Shown: positions 43,658 to 51,388 of the stretch, one piece after another
Numbering within the stretch: position 1 is the first letter of the stretch
Layout of the letters: every line of letters starts with the position of its first letter
Assembly (NCBI GenBank): GCA_002698985.1
Contig: PAAY01000004.1
Span: 1 to 64,000, forward strand
Direction of reading: 5' to 3'
DNA: 64,000 bases
From: Saprospirales bacterium
Lineage (GTDB): Bacteria; Bacteroidota; Bacteroidia; Chitinophagales; Saprospiraceae
Notes under the pieces: generated by a model
Told to the model about the DNA's origin: nothing
Seen by the model: only the letters and a program-made list of their open reading frames with translations
Database searches by the model: none
Program-made: the position numbers and the translations under genes

Positions 43658-45481
43658 TCATCCCCTCCACTTCACCCCCACCATCCACCACCTGCCGGGC
43701 ATGGGCACCAGGTTGCTTTCGCGGTAGGATTTGTCGAAGAGGTTGTTGACGGACAGGTTGATTTCAATTTTTTCGAAAGAATAGCTCAGGCGGGTGTCCA
43801 CCACGGTGTAAGCCGGCAGTGAAACCCGGTCGGCGTAGCGGCAGTGAAGCGTGTGGCGGAGATTGCCGAGGGGTTTGTAGGTAAGTGCAACCGTGAACTG
43901 GTGTTGCAGGTGCTCGAGGGAATACCTGGAGAGGCCCTCGCCCGGGTCTTGCAATTCGGAATCTATCCAGGTGTATCCGATGCTCAGGCGCTCCAGGGCT
44001 TTCAGTTGCGGAGCGAAGAGGGGGAAGAAAACGCTCATGTTCATATCCACCCCGGTGGTGTTGAGTTCCCGGTAGTTGAGGGGTTTCCAGCGCAGGGTGT
44101 CAGCGGCCCGCACCCAGTCGATGAGGTCTTTTCCGTTGCGACGAAACCAACTCGCCTGCAGGGTGAATCCCGGCACCTGCCAGCGGGCACCGGCTTCCCA
44201 GGTCAGGGCTTCTTCCGGTTGCAGGTCCGGGTTGCCTTCGTTGGCCGGGTCTTCATAATACAAGTCGGTGAAAGTGGGGATGCGCCAGGTGTAGCCCACG
44301 TTGGCGAAGAGCCGGAGCTCGTCGCTGAGGGCCAGGCCGGCATCGAGGCCGGGGAAAGCCCTGGTTCCGTAATCGGGATAATGGGCCAGGGCCATGCCGG
44401 GCGTGAGGTCGAGCATGCCTTCGAAGAGCTCCAGGCGGTGTTCGAGGAAGGCGGTGAGGCTGAGGCGCTCGTGATCCCCCAGGTTGTTGCTGGAGAGCCA
44501 CATCTGGCTGGCTTCCAGTCCTGCGCCCGTGATGCCGGCGCTGCTGCGGTAACTGAAATGGGCTTCGGCAGTGAGGCTGTGGCTGGTGTGCCGGTTGTGG
44601 TAGAGGGAAGGGTTTTCCCGGACGAAGATGTACTCGTCGTGGTTGCGGCGCCAGCTGAGGCGGTATTTTGAAGAAAGTGCCTTTTGCCGGCCGGACCACT
44701 GCAGGGCGGCAAAGGTAGTTTTCACCTCTTCGTACTGCTCCGTGTAGTCGGGGCTGGCGTAAAAGCCGTTGGCGCCAAAGGCACGCTCGGTGTGGCCGAG
44801 CAGGGCACTTGCCTCGCCCTTGCCGAAGGTGAAGGAATTCTGGTAAAACCAGTTGGAGAGGTCGTAATCGCTGTTGTGGCGATAGCCGTTGGAGTGCTGT
44901 TTTCCGACGGAAAAAAACTGGTTCAGGTTTTTGCCTGTGTGGGAAGCGTTCAATGAACCGCCGAAGGTTTCGTGCCTGCCACCCTCCAGGGCCACTTCCA
45001 GGCCTGCCTCTTCCGGTGTTTTCGTCACGATGTTGATGGCACCGGCAAAAGCATTCTGACCGTAGATGCGGGCGGCGGGGCCTTTCAGCACTTCGATGCG
45101 CTCGATGGCCTCCAAGGGCACCGGAATGTTGAGCATGTGGTGCCCGGTCTGGGGGTCGATGAGTTTGATGCCATTGACGAGGACGAGGGTCTGGTCGAAG
45201 CTTCCGCCCCTAATGGACACGTCGGCCTGCACGCCGTGCACCCCGCGCTGCCGCACGTCAAGGCCTGCAAGGTATTGCAGCACTTCGGAAATGCTTTGCA
45301 CGGGGAGCGCCTCGATCTGCTCCCGGCTGATGATGACTACCTGGCGGGAGGCCTCGCTGACGGGCAACTCCAGCCGGTTTTCTGACAAGGTGAAAGTGGG
45401 GAGGGTGAGGAGTGTGTCGGTTTGTGAAAACAGTGCAAGGGGAAAGGCCACGATGGCCGCAAACAGGGTGTTTTTGAGCAT
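43658..45481 (-). CDS. TonB-dependent outer-membrane receptor
   Basis: A 607-residue outer-membrane barrel. The signal peptide (MLKNTLFAAIVAFPLALFS) cleaves before QTDTLL. The plug domain is at about residues 40-150 (IEALPVQSISEVLQYLAGLDVRQRG, VLVNGIKLIDPQTG) and the barrel ends in a YRESNLVPMPGRWWMVGVKWRG strand with the terminal aromatic/Gly pattern. It lacks the CarboxypepD-like extension of SusC proteins and resembles BtuB/siderophore-type receptors. The substrate is unknown. The SCO gene upstream is on the same strand but separated by 118 bases containing a good promoter (45511-45540), so the gene can be expressed alone. Confidence 0.93.
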   Translation of the reverse strand: MLKNTLFAAIVAFPLALFSQTDTLLTLPTFTLSENRLELPVSEASRQVVIISREQIEALPVQSISEVLQYLAGLDVRQRGVHGVQADVSIRGGSFDQTLVLVNGIKLIDPQTGHHMLNIPVPLEAIERIEVLKGPAARIYGQNAFAGAINIVTKTPEEAGLEVALEGGRHETFGGSLNASHTGKNLNQFFSVGKQHSNGYRHNSDYDLSNWFYQNSFTFGKGEASALLGHTERAFGANGFYASPDYTEQYEEVKTTFAALQWSGRQKALSSKYRLSWRRNHDEYIFVRENPSLYHNRHTSHSLTAEAHFSYRSSAGITGAGLEASQMWLSSNNLGDHERLSLTAFLEHRLELFEGMLDLTPGMALAHYPDYGTRAFPGLDAGLALSDELRLFANVGYTWRIPTFTDLYYEDPANEGNPDLQPEEALTWEAGARWQVPGFTLQASWFRRNGKDLIDWVRAADTLRWKPLNYRELNTTGVDMNMSVFFPLFAPQLKALERLSIGYTWIDSELQDPGEGLSRYSLEHLQHQFTVALTYKPLGNLRHTLHCRYADRVSLPAYTVVDTRLSYSFEKIEINLSVNNLFDKSYRESNLVPMPGRWWMVGVKWRG

Positions 45482-45510
45482 GATCACAGTTGATTTGGTC
45501 AGGAAAGGCG

Positions 45511-45540
45511 CAAAGGTATAAGGCCTCGCTGCCTCCCCAA
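45511..45540 (-). promoter_or_regulatory. Bacteroidota-type promoter of the TonB receptor
   Basis: The minus strand reads TTG (45540-45538), a 19-base spacer, then TACCTTTG (45518-45511), matching TTTG-N19-TAnnTTTG apart from the first T. It sits 30 bases upstream of the ATG. This is the best promoter match in the window. Confidence 0.6.
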
Positions 45541-45599
45541 CCGGCAACCGGATTTATGAAACTGTTTTGACAATGTGTGCCTGCTCAGCAAAAATGGCC

Positions 45600-46256
45600 T
45601 CACTGCATCTCCTCCAGTTCCAGCGTCCGAATATCGGCGATGAGCTGATTGACGGAGGTTTTGTTCAGTCCGTTGTAAATGCCTCTGATGTGCCGGTTTC
45701 CATCCACCAGCACGAAGTTTTCGGTGTGCAGGAATTCATCGTCCTCTTTTTTTAGTCCGAGGTCTTCTTCCACGAAGTAGGACTTCCGGCCCAGGCGGTA
45801 GATCTCCTCCCTGTTGCCGGTCGCCAGGTGCCATTTTCCGGATACCACGCCCTTCATTTCTGCATAATTTCTGAGGACGGGCACACTGTCCCGGTCGGGG
45901 GTGACGGAATGTGAGATGATGAGCACTTGGTCATCGTCGAGGAAAGCATCTTGAACCAGCGCCATGTTGTCGGTCATTTTCGGGCAAATGCCGGGGCAGG
46001 TGGTGAAAAAGAAATCCACTACGTAGATTTTACCGGCCACGTCGGCTTCGGTGATGGTGTCGCCGTCCTGGTTCACCAGGGTGAAAGGCGGGATCTGGTG
46101 CAGGGTATCGATGGCCGGCGAACCGGGATCCAGCCATTGTGGTGTGAAGGTCGCATCGCTGTAGTAGGGCAAGGTGTTGACCCGGCTCAGCTTTTCCTGT
46201 TTGGATTGGCAAGCTGCAACAGTCAGCAGGATCATGCCCCATAAAATCCTATTCAT
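45600..46256 (-). CDS. SCO1/SenC family copper-binding protein
   Basis: A 218-residue thioredoxin-fold lipoprotein (signal ends TVAAC). It has the SCO copper site: Cys87 and Cys91 in TTCPGICPKM and His177 in FLHTENFVLVD. PPFTLVNQDGDTITEADV is the usual N-terminal strand. SCO proteins deliver copper to the CuA centre of cytochrome oxidase or reduce its cysteines. No oxidase genes are in the window. The ATG at 46256 (or 46262) overlaps the end of the MORN gene, indicating coupling. It is third in an operon with YHYH and MORN genes. Confidence 0.92.
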   Translation of the reverse strand: MNRILWGMILLTVAACQSKQEKLSRVNTLPYYSDATFTPQWLDPGSPAIDTLHQIPPFTLVNQDGDTITEADVAGKIYVVDFFFTTCPGICPKMTDNMALVQDAFLDDDQVLIISHSVTPDRDSVPVLRNYAEMKGVVSGKWHLATGNREEIYRLGRKSYFVEEDLGLKKEDDEFLHTENFVLVDGNRHIRGIYNGLNKTSVNQLIADIRTLELEEMQ

Positions 46257-46863
46257 CTTCATCGAGTTTGAGGGATTCATCGTCCAGTTGATAACAGAGT
46301 GTAGCACGTTTGAGGCCGAAGATGCGGCCATTGCGGGCCTCGTAGTTGATGTACAGCTTCCCGTTTCGTCGCCAGGCCTGCTGCAGACCCTGCTCTTTGC
46401 CGTTGACGAGGTTGATCTTTTTGAAAAGGGCTCCTGAGCTGTACCACTGTTTTTGCACGCCATTTGGCACGCCGTTCAGAAAATTTGACTCGGATCGCAG
46501 AATGCCGTTCCTCCACCAGGTACGGGCTGTGCCGTGCTGTTTGCCGTCCAGGTACTCGCTTTCAAAGCTGAGCAGGCCTTCCTCGTACCACTTGCGGTAA
46601 AGGCCGTGTTTCTTTCCTTGCCGGTATTCGATAGAGCTGGCCATTTGTCCGTTGGGGTAAAAGCTTTGGGAGGTGCCCGTGAAGGGCTTGCCATTGAAAT
46701 AGACAAGCCCTTCAGCGGGGTCGAGGTGCAAGGAATCTCCAGAGACCGTTTGAACGGAGTTGCCGAAGGAGATTCCATTGGAATTCACCTCCACTTTGCC
46801 TTGCCACACCATGGCAATGACCGCAACGACGAGTATTTCGGGAATGAGCTTAGTGAATCGCAT
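46249..46863 (-). CDS. MORN/YwqK-type repeat protein
   Basis: A 204-residue protein with an N-terminal hydrophobic segment (LIPEILVVAVIAMVWQG), so it is exported or membrane-anchored. About six repeats of the form Y-x-N-G-x-x-x-x-x-x-x-W-Y follow (FYPNGQMASSIEYRQGKKHG, LYRKWYEEGLLSFES, TWWRNGILRSESNFLNG). These are MORN-variant repeats as in YwqK-family proteins. The ATG at 46863 overlaps the end of the YHYH gene by 14 bases, and its own end overlaps the SCO gene. The repeats are likely a binding scaffold. The YwqK antitoxin label is only a family name; no toxin is nearby. Confidence 0.85.
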   Translation of the reverse strand: MRFTKLIPEILVVAVIAMVWQGKVEVNSNGISFGNSVQTVSGDSLHLDPAEGLVYFNGKPFTGTSQSFYPNGQMASSIEYRQGKKHGLYRKWYEEGLLSFESEYLDGKQHGTARTWWRNGILRSESNFLNGVPNGVQKQWYSSGALFKKINLVNGKEQGLQQAWRRNGKLYINYEARNGRIFGLKRATLCYQLDDESLKLDEDE

Positions 46864-47785
46864 TTGGTGTTCCTTGATAATCACCCGGGAAAAGCAGGTA
46901 ATACTGGTTCAGGTACAGTTCATTCTGGATGTGGTAGTGGTACTCACCGTCGGGGTTGTGCTGGGTGGCGCTGAAGTGTCCACCTGATTCATCGAGGTCC
47001 GTTGGATAGGTTCCCGTGGAGGCGCATTTTCTTCCATACAGAAAGAAGCCGTCGGAAATGATGCCTATGAGTTTGTCATCGTCGTTCGACCAGGCTTTGG
47101 GTTCCAGGTGGTAGTGGTAGCTCTGCGGGCCGGTGTGTGCACCGGTGTAGTCAAGGGATGGGGCGGCATTGTCGAGCGGGACGTTGGGCCCTTCCTCGTC
47201 GTTGTAGATCATGGCACCGCTGACGGCCATCCCAATGGGGCCGAGACCCGTGGAGCTGGTTGTGCCGGCTTTTTCAGGGCTTACTGGAATCCTGAGGGTG
47301 TACGAGCCATTGAAGTCATCGATGTTGCCGGGGGCCATTTGCTCATAGGAAGTCACTGTAGGTGGCACCCAAAGGGGGTGGTCTTCGGCAGCAGCGGGGG
47401 TGACCATCGTCTCTCCCATTGGCCCGATGGTAGATCTTTCATGTGTGCTGGACCAGTAGGGAGAAGTGTGGTTGGGCAGGCCGTTGGATTCGATCACCAC
47501 CTCCTCCCCATCGAGGTAAATGGTGAAGTTGTTGGAGTCGAATTCAGCAAATGCCGGGTGCAGCACGGGTCCCGTTGAACTGTCATCGGGGTCATCGGCA
47601 TTTTCTACATAGCCTTCCGGTTGTTCGCAGGCAGTCAGGCTGGCATCCGGGTTACCGAGGCCGTCACCGTCGGAATCCTGGTACCAGGTCAGTTCTGTGC
47701 AAGGGCTTTCGTCTTTGTCATTGCAGGCCTGGAAAAGGCCAATGAACACAATGAGCATCGAAAAAATCAGCAGGGTCTTCTTCAT
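46850..47785 (-). CDS. YHYH domain lipoprotein
   Basis: A 311-residue lipoprotein (MKKTLLIFSMLIVFIGLFQAC). A short Asp-rich segment (WYQDSDGDGLGNP) near the N-terminus looks like a calcium-binding thrombospondin type 3 repeat. The rest is a YHYH domain with its two name motifs, SYHYHLEPKAW and GEYHYHIQNE, plus PIGMAVSGAMIYNDEEGP and KLIGIISDGFFLYGRK. The paired His residues could bind metal. It is the first gene of an operon with the MORN and SCO genes, each overlapping the next. Function is unknown; the SCO neighbour makes a copper or redox role worth testing. Confidence 0.9.
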   Translation of the reverse strand: MKKTLLIFSMLIVFIGLFQACNDKDESPCTELTWYQDSDGDGLGNPDASLTACEQPEGYVENADDPDDSSTGPVLHPAFAEFDSNNFTIYLDGEEVVIESNGLPNHTSPYWSSTHERSTIGPMGETMVTPAAAEDHPLWVPPTVTSYEQMAPGNIDDFNGSYTLRIPVSPEKAGTTSSTGLGPIGMAVSGAMIYNDEEGPNVPLDNAAPSLDYTGAHTGPQSYHYHLEPKAWSNDDDKLIGIISDGFFLYGRKCASTGTYPTDLDESGGHFSATQHNPDGEYHYHIQNELYLNQYYLLFPGDYQGTPNAIH

Positions 47786-48084
47786 CGTCTAAAAGGTTGG
47801 TGGTTGTGAATGATTACGACCCTTTGGAAAACTACCTTCGTAAAATCCCGCGCTGTGAGGCCAGCTTTTTTTCGCATTCTGAAATGATGTGGTTAGATGT
47901 CCGGCATTATACTCAAAACGAAGTGGTTTGGGCGGCGATCCCGAAAGTTTTCGGGACCCAAACTACCAATTCCTGCTGAAGTTTAATGCTGGAATTTCTC
48001 CAAACTACTTCGACTTGGGTATAGTGCATGAAAAGAAGCAATGAATCAGAAAACCGGTCATGCACTCAAAGCATGCGCTTGGCC
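47786..48084. other. 300-base intergenic region holding element copy 2
   Basis: Upstream of the YHYH operon. It contains copy 2 of the palindromic-ended element (47908-48023) and ends at the terminator of the DUF4382 gene. A TAGTTTTC on the minus strand near 47830 is a weak -7 candidate. No gene is seen. Confidence 0.5.
47908..48023 (-). repeat. palindromic-ended element, copy 2
   Basis: A 116-base element in the opposite orientation to 25858-25955. Its plus-strand ends are TATACTCAAAACGAAGTGG and CTACTTCGACTTGGGTATA, which are imperfect inverted repeats. It carries an extra inner hairpin, ATCCCGAAAGTTTTCGGGA, that copy 1 lacks. It encodes nothing. Confidence 0.65.
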
Positions 48085-48123
48085 AAAAAAAAAGCTGCAC
48101 CCGGCCTCACACCGGATGCAGCT
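48085..48123 (-). terminator. rho-independent terminator of the DUF4382 gene
   Basis: On the minus strand AGCTGCATCCGG pairs with CCGGGTGCAGCT (one mismatch), followed by a run of nine Ts, 23 bases after the stop codon. Confidence 0.85.
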
Positions 48124-48145
48124 ATCTGTCTGGAAAATATCCGAA

Positions 48146-49120
48146 TTAAGGAATCAGGCCGGTAACCAATACAGCGGCCGTTACCTGGCTCTCAGACTGT
48201 ACCGAGATGTTTGAAAGGTCGAGGCTCAGCCCTCCGGTAAGACTCAGGGCCAACTCACCTTTCAGCTCCATGGTGCCGTCAGCGTCACTGTCTTCATAAG
48301 CCATGAAGTGCAACTCATAGTCACCTTCCTCCAAAAATGCGAGGGTGTAATTGCCCTGTGCATCGACGGTGGCTGAGCTGACGCAGTTTTTAAAAGTGAT
48401 TTTGCTCGACCCCTGACCGTTCACTTCGGTTTCTTTGTTGTAAGTGCCTTTTTTGTAGGCGTAAACGACAATCTTCTCAGCTATGCCCAGGTTGTCCTCG
48501 CATTGGCCTTTGATGGTACCTGCCTTGTTTTTTGCCACGAGGCGCACCCCACTTTGAATTTCACTGTCAGTTACGAAATCATACTTGTCATCCGTTGAGG
48601 AATTGTCCTCGTAACGGATTGTTTTACGAAGGTCGAAATCTATTACCAGGTTGGAAGTCTGACCATTGGTGACTTCAAACGGGCTGCTGTTGATCACGAT
48701 CTCCTGGGTGGTGGATGCGGTAGCCTGAAGGCTGTGTTTGACATTGTCGGTGGTAAGCACATAGCAACCCGGACTGTTACCGTTGGCATCGGAAGCATGG
48801 TCGAGCACGAGGGTGATGTTTGAGTAGGTGCCTGCATCCAGTTCAAGGTCTCCCAGGACTTCGGTCTGCCCGTTTTGAAGGGCATAGAGGTTGACGGTCT
48901 TTTTACCTGAGAATCCGGTGACGGCCTTGCCATCCACCTTCACTTCGGCAATGGTTACAAATGCACCCTGGATGTTGGCATCGTCGATTGGGGCGTCAGT
49001 AATTTCAAGCCGCATGGATCCTTGCAGGTCATTGTTGGAGTCCTTTTTACAGCCATAGGAAAAGAACAACAGGCTGGCAAACAGCATCAAACCGATTGAA
49101 AATTGCTTCATGGGTTTCAT
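48146..49120 (-). CDS. DUF4382 lipoprotein
   Basis: A 324-residue lipoprotein (signal ends FFSYGC, followed by KKDSNND). The N-terminal part is a DUF4382 domain: GSMRLEITDAPIDDANIQGA, FVTIAEVKVDG, and LDAGTYSNITLVLDH. The C-terminal part (AGTIKGQCEDNLGIAEKIVVYAYKKG, YTLAFLEEGDYELHF) resembles a carboxypeptidase-regulatory-like beta-sandwich. ATGs at 49120 and 49111 are both possible. It is monocistronic with its own terminator. DUF4382 proteins are envelope proteins of unknown function. Confidence 0.88.
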   Translation of the reverse strand: MKPMKQFSIGLMLFASLLFFSYGCKKDSNNDLQGSMRLEITDAPIDDANIQGAFVTIAEVKVDGKAVTGFSGKKTVNLYALQNGQTEVLGDLELDAGTYSNITLVLDHASDANGNSPGCYVLTTDNVKHSLQATASTTQEIVINSSPFEVTNGQTSNLVIDFDLRKTIRYEDNSSTDDKYDFVTDSEIQSGVRLVAKNKAGTIKGQCEDNLGIAEKIVVYAYKKGTYNKETEVNGQGSSKITFKNCVSSATVDAQGNYTLAFLEEGDYELHFMAYEDSDADGTMELKGELALSLTGGLSLDLSNISVQSESQVTAAVLVTGLIP

Positions 49121-49474
49121 AATCACAATGTTTTGTGGTTAGCCGGACCATCAAAACCAGAGGCATTGACTGGTCCTGTTTTGGATTTCGTTCAGGTAAA
49201 AATTTGAATTCAGATAAAACGGATTAATGAACGCTTGAAGTAGATCAGGAGGATTTGATGATGGTCATCAATACTACATGTTGGAAAGAGTTGAGCATTA
49301 ACGTTGCAGTCGAACCATATTATGTTTTGTGAAGAAAATTTGTTCATGGCAAGTGTGATTTTTCCCCATGGCGTAGTGGTGATGAGGTAGAAAATTTGGG
49401 TGCCGGAGTAGTTAGGACGAACTTCACCACCCATTTCAACCGGAAGCCTTGCGCTTCTCAAAAACCGGGAGTAC
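49121..49474. other. 354-base divergent intergenic region
   Basis: Separates the divergent DUF4382 gene from the polysaccharide utilisation locus and should hold promoters for both. I see no confident -7 match and no strong hairpin. A 108-residue minus frame (49210-49536) crosses the start of the GH144-like gene and is not credible. Confidence 0.4.
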
Positions 49475-51325
49475 ATGAAACACCTAAACATCGTCTGGAT
49501 GTTGGCGATGATGATTCTTTTCGTCATAAATAACATCCGGGCCCAGGGCGATTTTCCATTGACGGCCCTTGGCTACGACAGCCATGCTGAGTTGCAATGG
49601 GAGGCTCCTTCAGGAACCCCTCCGTCCGGGTACCGGGTGCTTCGTTCCGTAGGCGGTGCTTCTTTCGATACCCTCGGCATTACCACAGAAAATTACTGGC
49701 TGGACTTTACAGGCTTTCCCGGAACGGGGAACAGCTTTGAATTTCAATACAAGGTGTCAGCACTGAACGGCGCCTTGCAGGAAATTGCTTCATCCGATAC
49801 CGTTGAAGCGGTCATTGCTCCCAAGAGCGACTCGGCCCTGCTGGACATGGTGCAGCGCTACACCTTTCGCTATTTCTGGGAGTTTGGGCACCCGGTGAGC
49901 GGACTTGCACGGGAGCGCAACACCAGCGGAGATATCGTAACCATGGGGGGCAGCGGCTTCGGCATCATGGCCATGCTGGTGGCAGCGCACCGCGGCTGGA
50001 TCACGCGGGAAGCGGCCCGGGACCGGCTGTTGCAGATCGTAGGCTTCCTCCAATTTGCCGACCGCTACCACGGCGTCTTTCCGCACTGGATGAACGGCAC
50101 CAACGGCAACACCATTCCCTTCAGCCAGTTCGACGACGGCGGCGACCTGGTGGAGACGGCTTTCCTGATGCAGGGCCTGCTGGCTGCCCGCCAGTATTTT
50201 GACGAAGACAACCCATTGGAGGATGCCCTGCGGCAGGCCATCACCGGCCTTTGGGAAGATGTGGAATGGGACTGGTACACCAAAAACAATTCGGGGGTGC
50301 TGTACTGGCATTGGTCGCCCAACTACGCCTGGCAGATGAACTTCCCCATCAGGGGCTTCAATGAGGCCATGATCGTTTACATCCTGGCCATCGCCTCGCC
50401 AACCCATCCGGTGCCGGCCACTTACTGGAACACCGGCTGGACGGCTCAAAACTATTTTCACGGCCTCAGCTATTACGGCTACCCGCTAGCTACTGGGCCG
50501 GCAAGGGGTGGGCCCCTGTTCTTTGCCCATTACTCTTTTCTGGGTTTCGACCCTCGGGACAAAAAGGACGCCTTCACCAACTACTTCACCCGCAACCGAA
50601 ACCACACCCTCATCAACAGGGCCTGGTGCATCGACAATCCGCTGGGCCATGCAGGCTACTCAGCTGTGAGCTGGGGCCTCACCGCCAGCGACGATCCCTG
50701 GGGCTACCTGGCCCACGAGGCGTCCACCAGCCGTGACAACGGAACCATTGCACCTACCGCAGCCCTATCCAGCATGCCCTACACACCGGCCGAAAGCATG
50801 GTCGCCCTCAAACATTTTTATCGCGACCTGGGCGACCGGCTCTGGGGCCCCATGGGTTTTTACGACGCTTACAACATCGGTGAGAACTGGTTTGCCGACA
50901 GCTACCTGGCCATCGATCAGGGCCCCATCATCGGCATGATCGAAAACCACCGGTCGGGCCTGTTGTGGAACCTCTTCATGGCCAACCCGGAAATACAGCC
51001 TGCCCTGGATGCCATCGGATTCATGGAAGACCTGACGCCTGATTCGGAGGCTCTTCCTTCGGTAAATGAAATGACGATCGCACCCAATCCGGCGGGGGCA
51101 ACAGCAACCCTGACTTTCAATCTCACCCGGCCGGAAACCCTGACCATCGACCTGTTGGATGCCCGGGGACGGGTACTGAGGCAGGTGCTGCCCGAAACCC
51201 CGTTTGCCGAAGGAAAAAACACCACCCAGCTAAACACCGCCGCCCTGCCTGCAGGCCTTTATTTCCTCCGCCTGTCGGCTAATGCGGGTGTCGTTGCGAA
51301 GAAACTGATAATAAGCCCCAACTGA
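49475..51325 (+). CDS. glucoamylase-family (GH144-like) protein with T9SS type A domain
   Basis: A 616-residue secreted enzyme. The signal peptide cleaves before QGDFPL. An FN3-like module (~25-110) is followed by an (alpha/alpha)6 domain of the PF10091/glucoamylase type (~120-520) and a T9SS sorting domain (SVNEMTIAPNPAGATATLTF, AGLYFLRLSANAG). Motifs shared with the second copy at 54575 include RYFWEFGHP, FNEAMIVYILAIASPTHP, NPLGHAGY, WGLTASDDP, DNGTIAPTAA and AIDQGPIIGMIENHRSGLLW. GH144 members are endo-beta-1,2-glucanases and related enzymes, and the GH3 and SusCD neighbours fit that. It is first in the locus; the next gene starts 63 bases later. Confidence 0.88.
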   Translation: MKHLNIVWMLAMMILFVINNIRAQGDFPLTALGYDSHAELQWEAPSGTPPSGYRVLRSVGGASFDTLGITTENYWLDFTGFPGTGNSFEFQYKVSALNGALQEIASSDTVEAVIAPKSDSALLDMVQRYTFRYFWEFGHPVSGLARERNTSGDIVTMGGSGFGIMAMLVAAHRGWITREAARDRLLQIVGFLQFADRYHGVFPHWMNGTNGNTIPFSQFDDGGDLVETAFLMQGLLAARQYFDEDNPLEDALRQAITGLWEDVEWDWYTKNNSGVLYWHWSPNYAWQMNFPIRGFNEAMIVYILAIASPTHPVPATYWNTGWTAQNYFHGLSYYGYPLATGPARGGPLFFAHYSFLGFDPRDKKDAFTNYFTRNRNHTLINRAWCIDNPLGHAGYSAVSWGLTASDDPWGYLAHEASTSRDNGTIAPTAALSSMPYTPAESMVALKHFYRDLGDRLWGPMGFYDAYNIGENWFADSYLAIDQGPIIGMIENHRSGLLWNLFMANPEIQPALDAIGFMEDLTPDSEALPSVNEMTIAPNPAGATATLTFNLTRPETLTIDLLDARGRVLRQVLPETPFAEGKNTTQLNTAALPAGLYFLRLSANAGVVAKKLIISPN

Positions 51326-51388
51326 CCGGAGACAACATGGACAGGGGCCGAAAGGCCTCCAAAATTTAATCACTAAACTCAAAATTGT

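Noticed and set aside
45482-45599. Cobalamin riboswitch upstream of the BtuB-like TonB receptor
   Set aside because: The 118-base gap is short and has no B12-box-like sequence; it holds an ordinary promoter.
46257-46463. N-terminal extension of the SCO protein
   Set aside because: The extra residues come from an alternative frame of the MORN gene; the lipoprotein signal begins at the ATG at 46256 or 46262.
46249-46863. Toxin-antitoxin module, from the YwqK family name
   Set aside because: No toxin-like gene is adjacent. The protein has an export signal and is coupled to the YHYH and SCO genes.
49210-49536. 108-residue minus frame in the divergent gap before the glycan locus
   Set aside because: It overlaps the start and signal peptide of the GH144-like gene and resembles no family.
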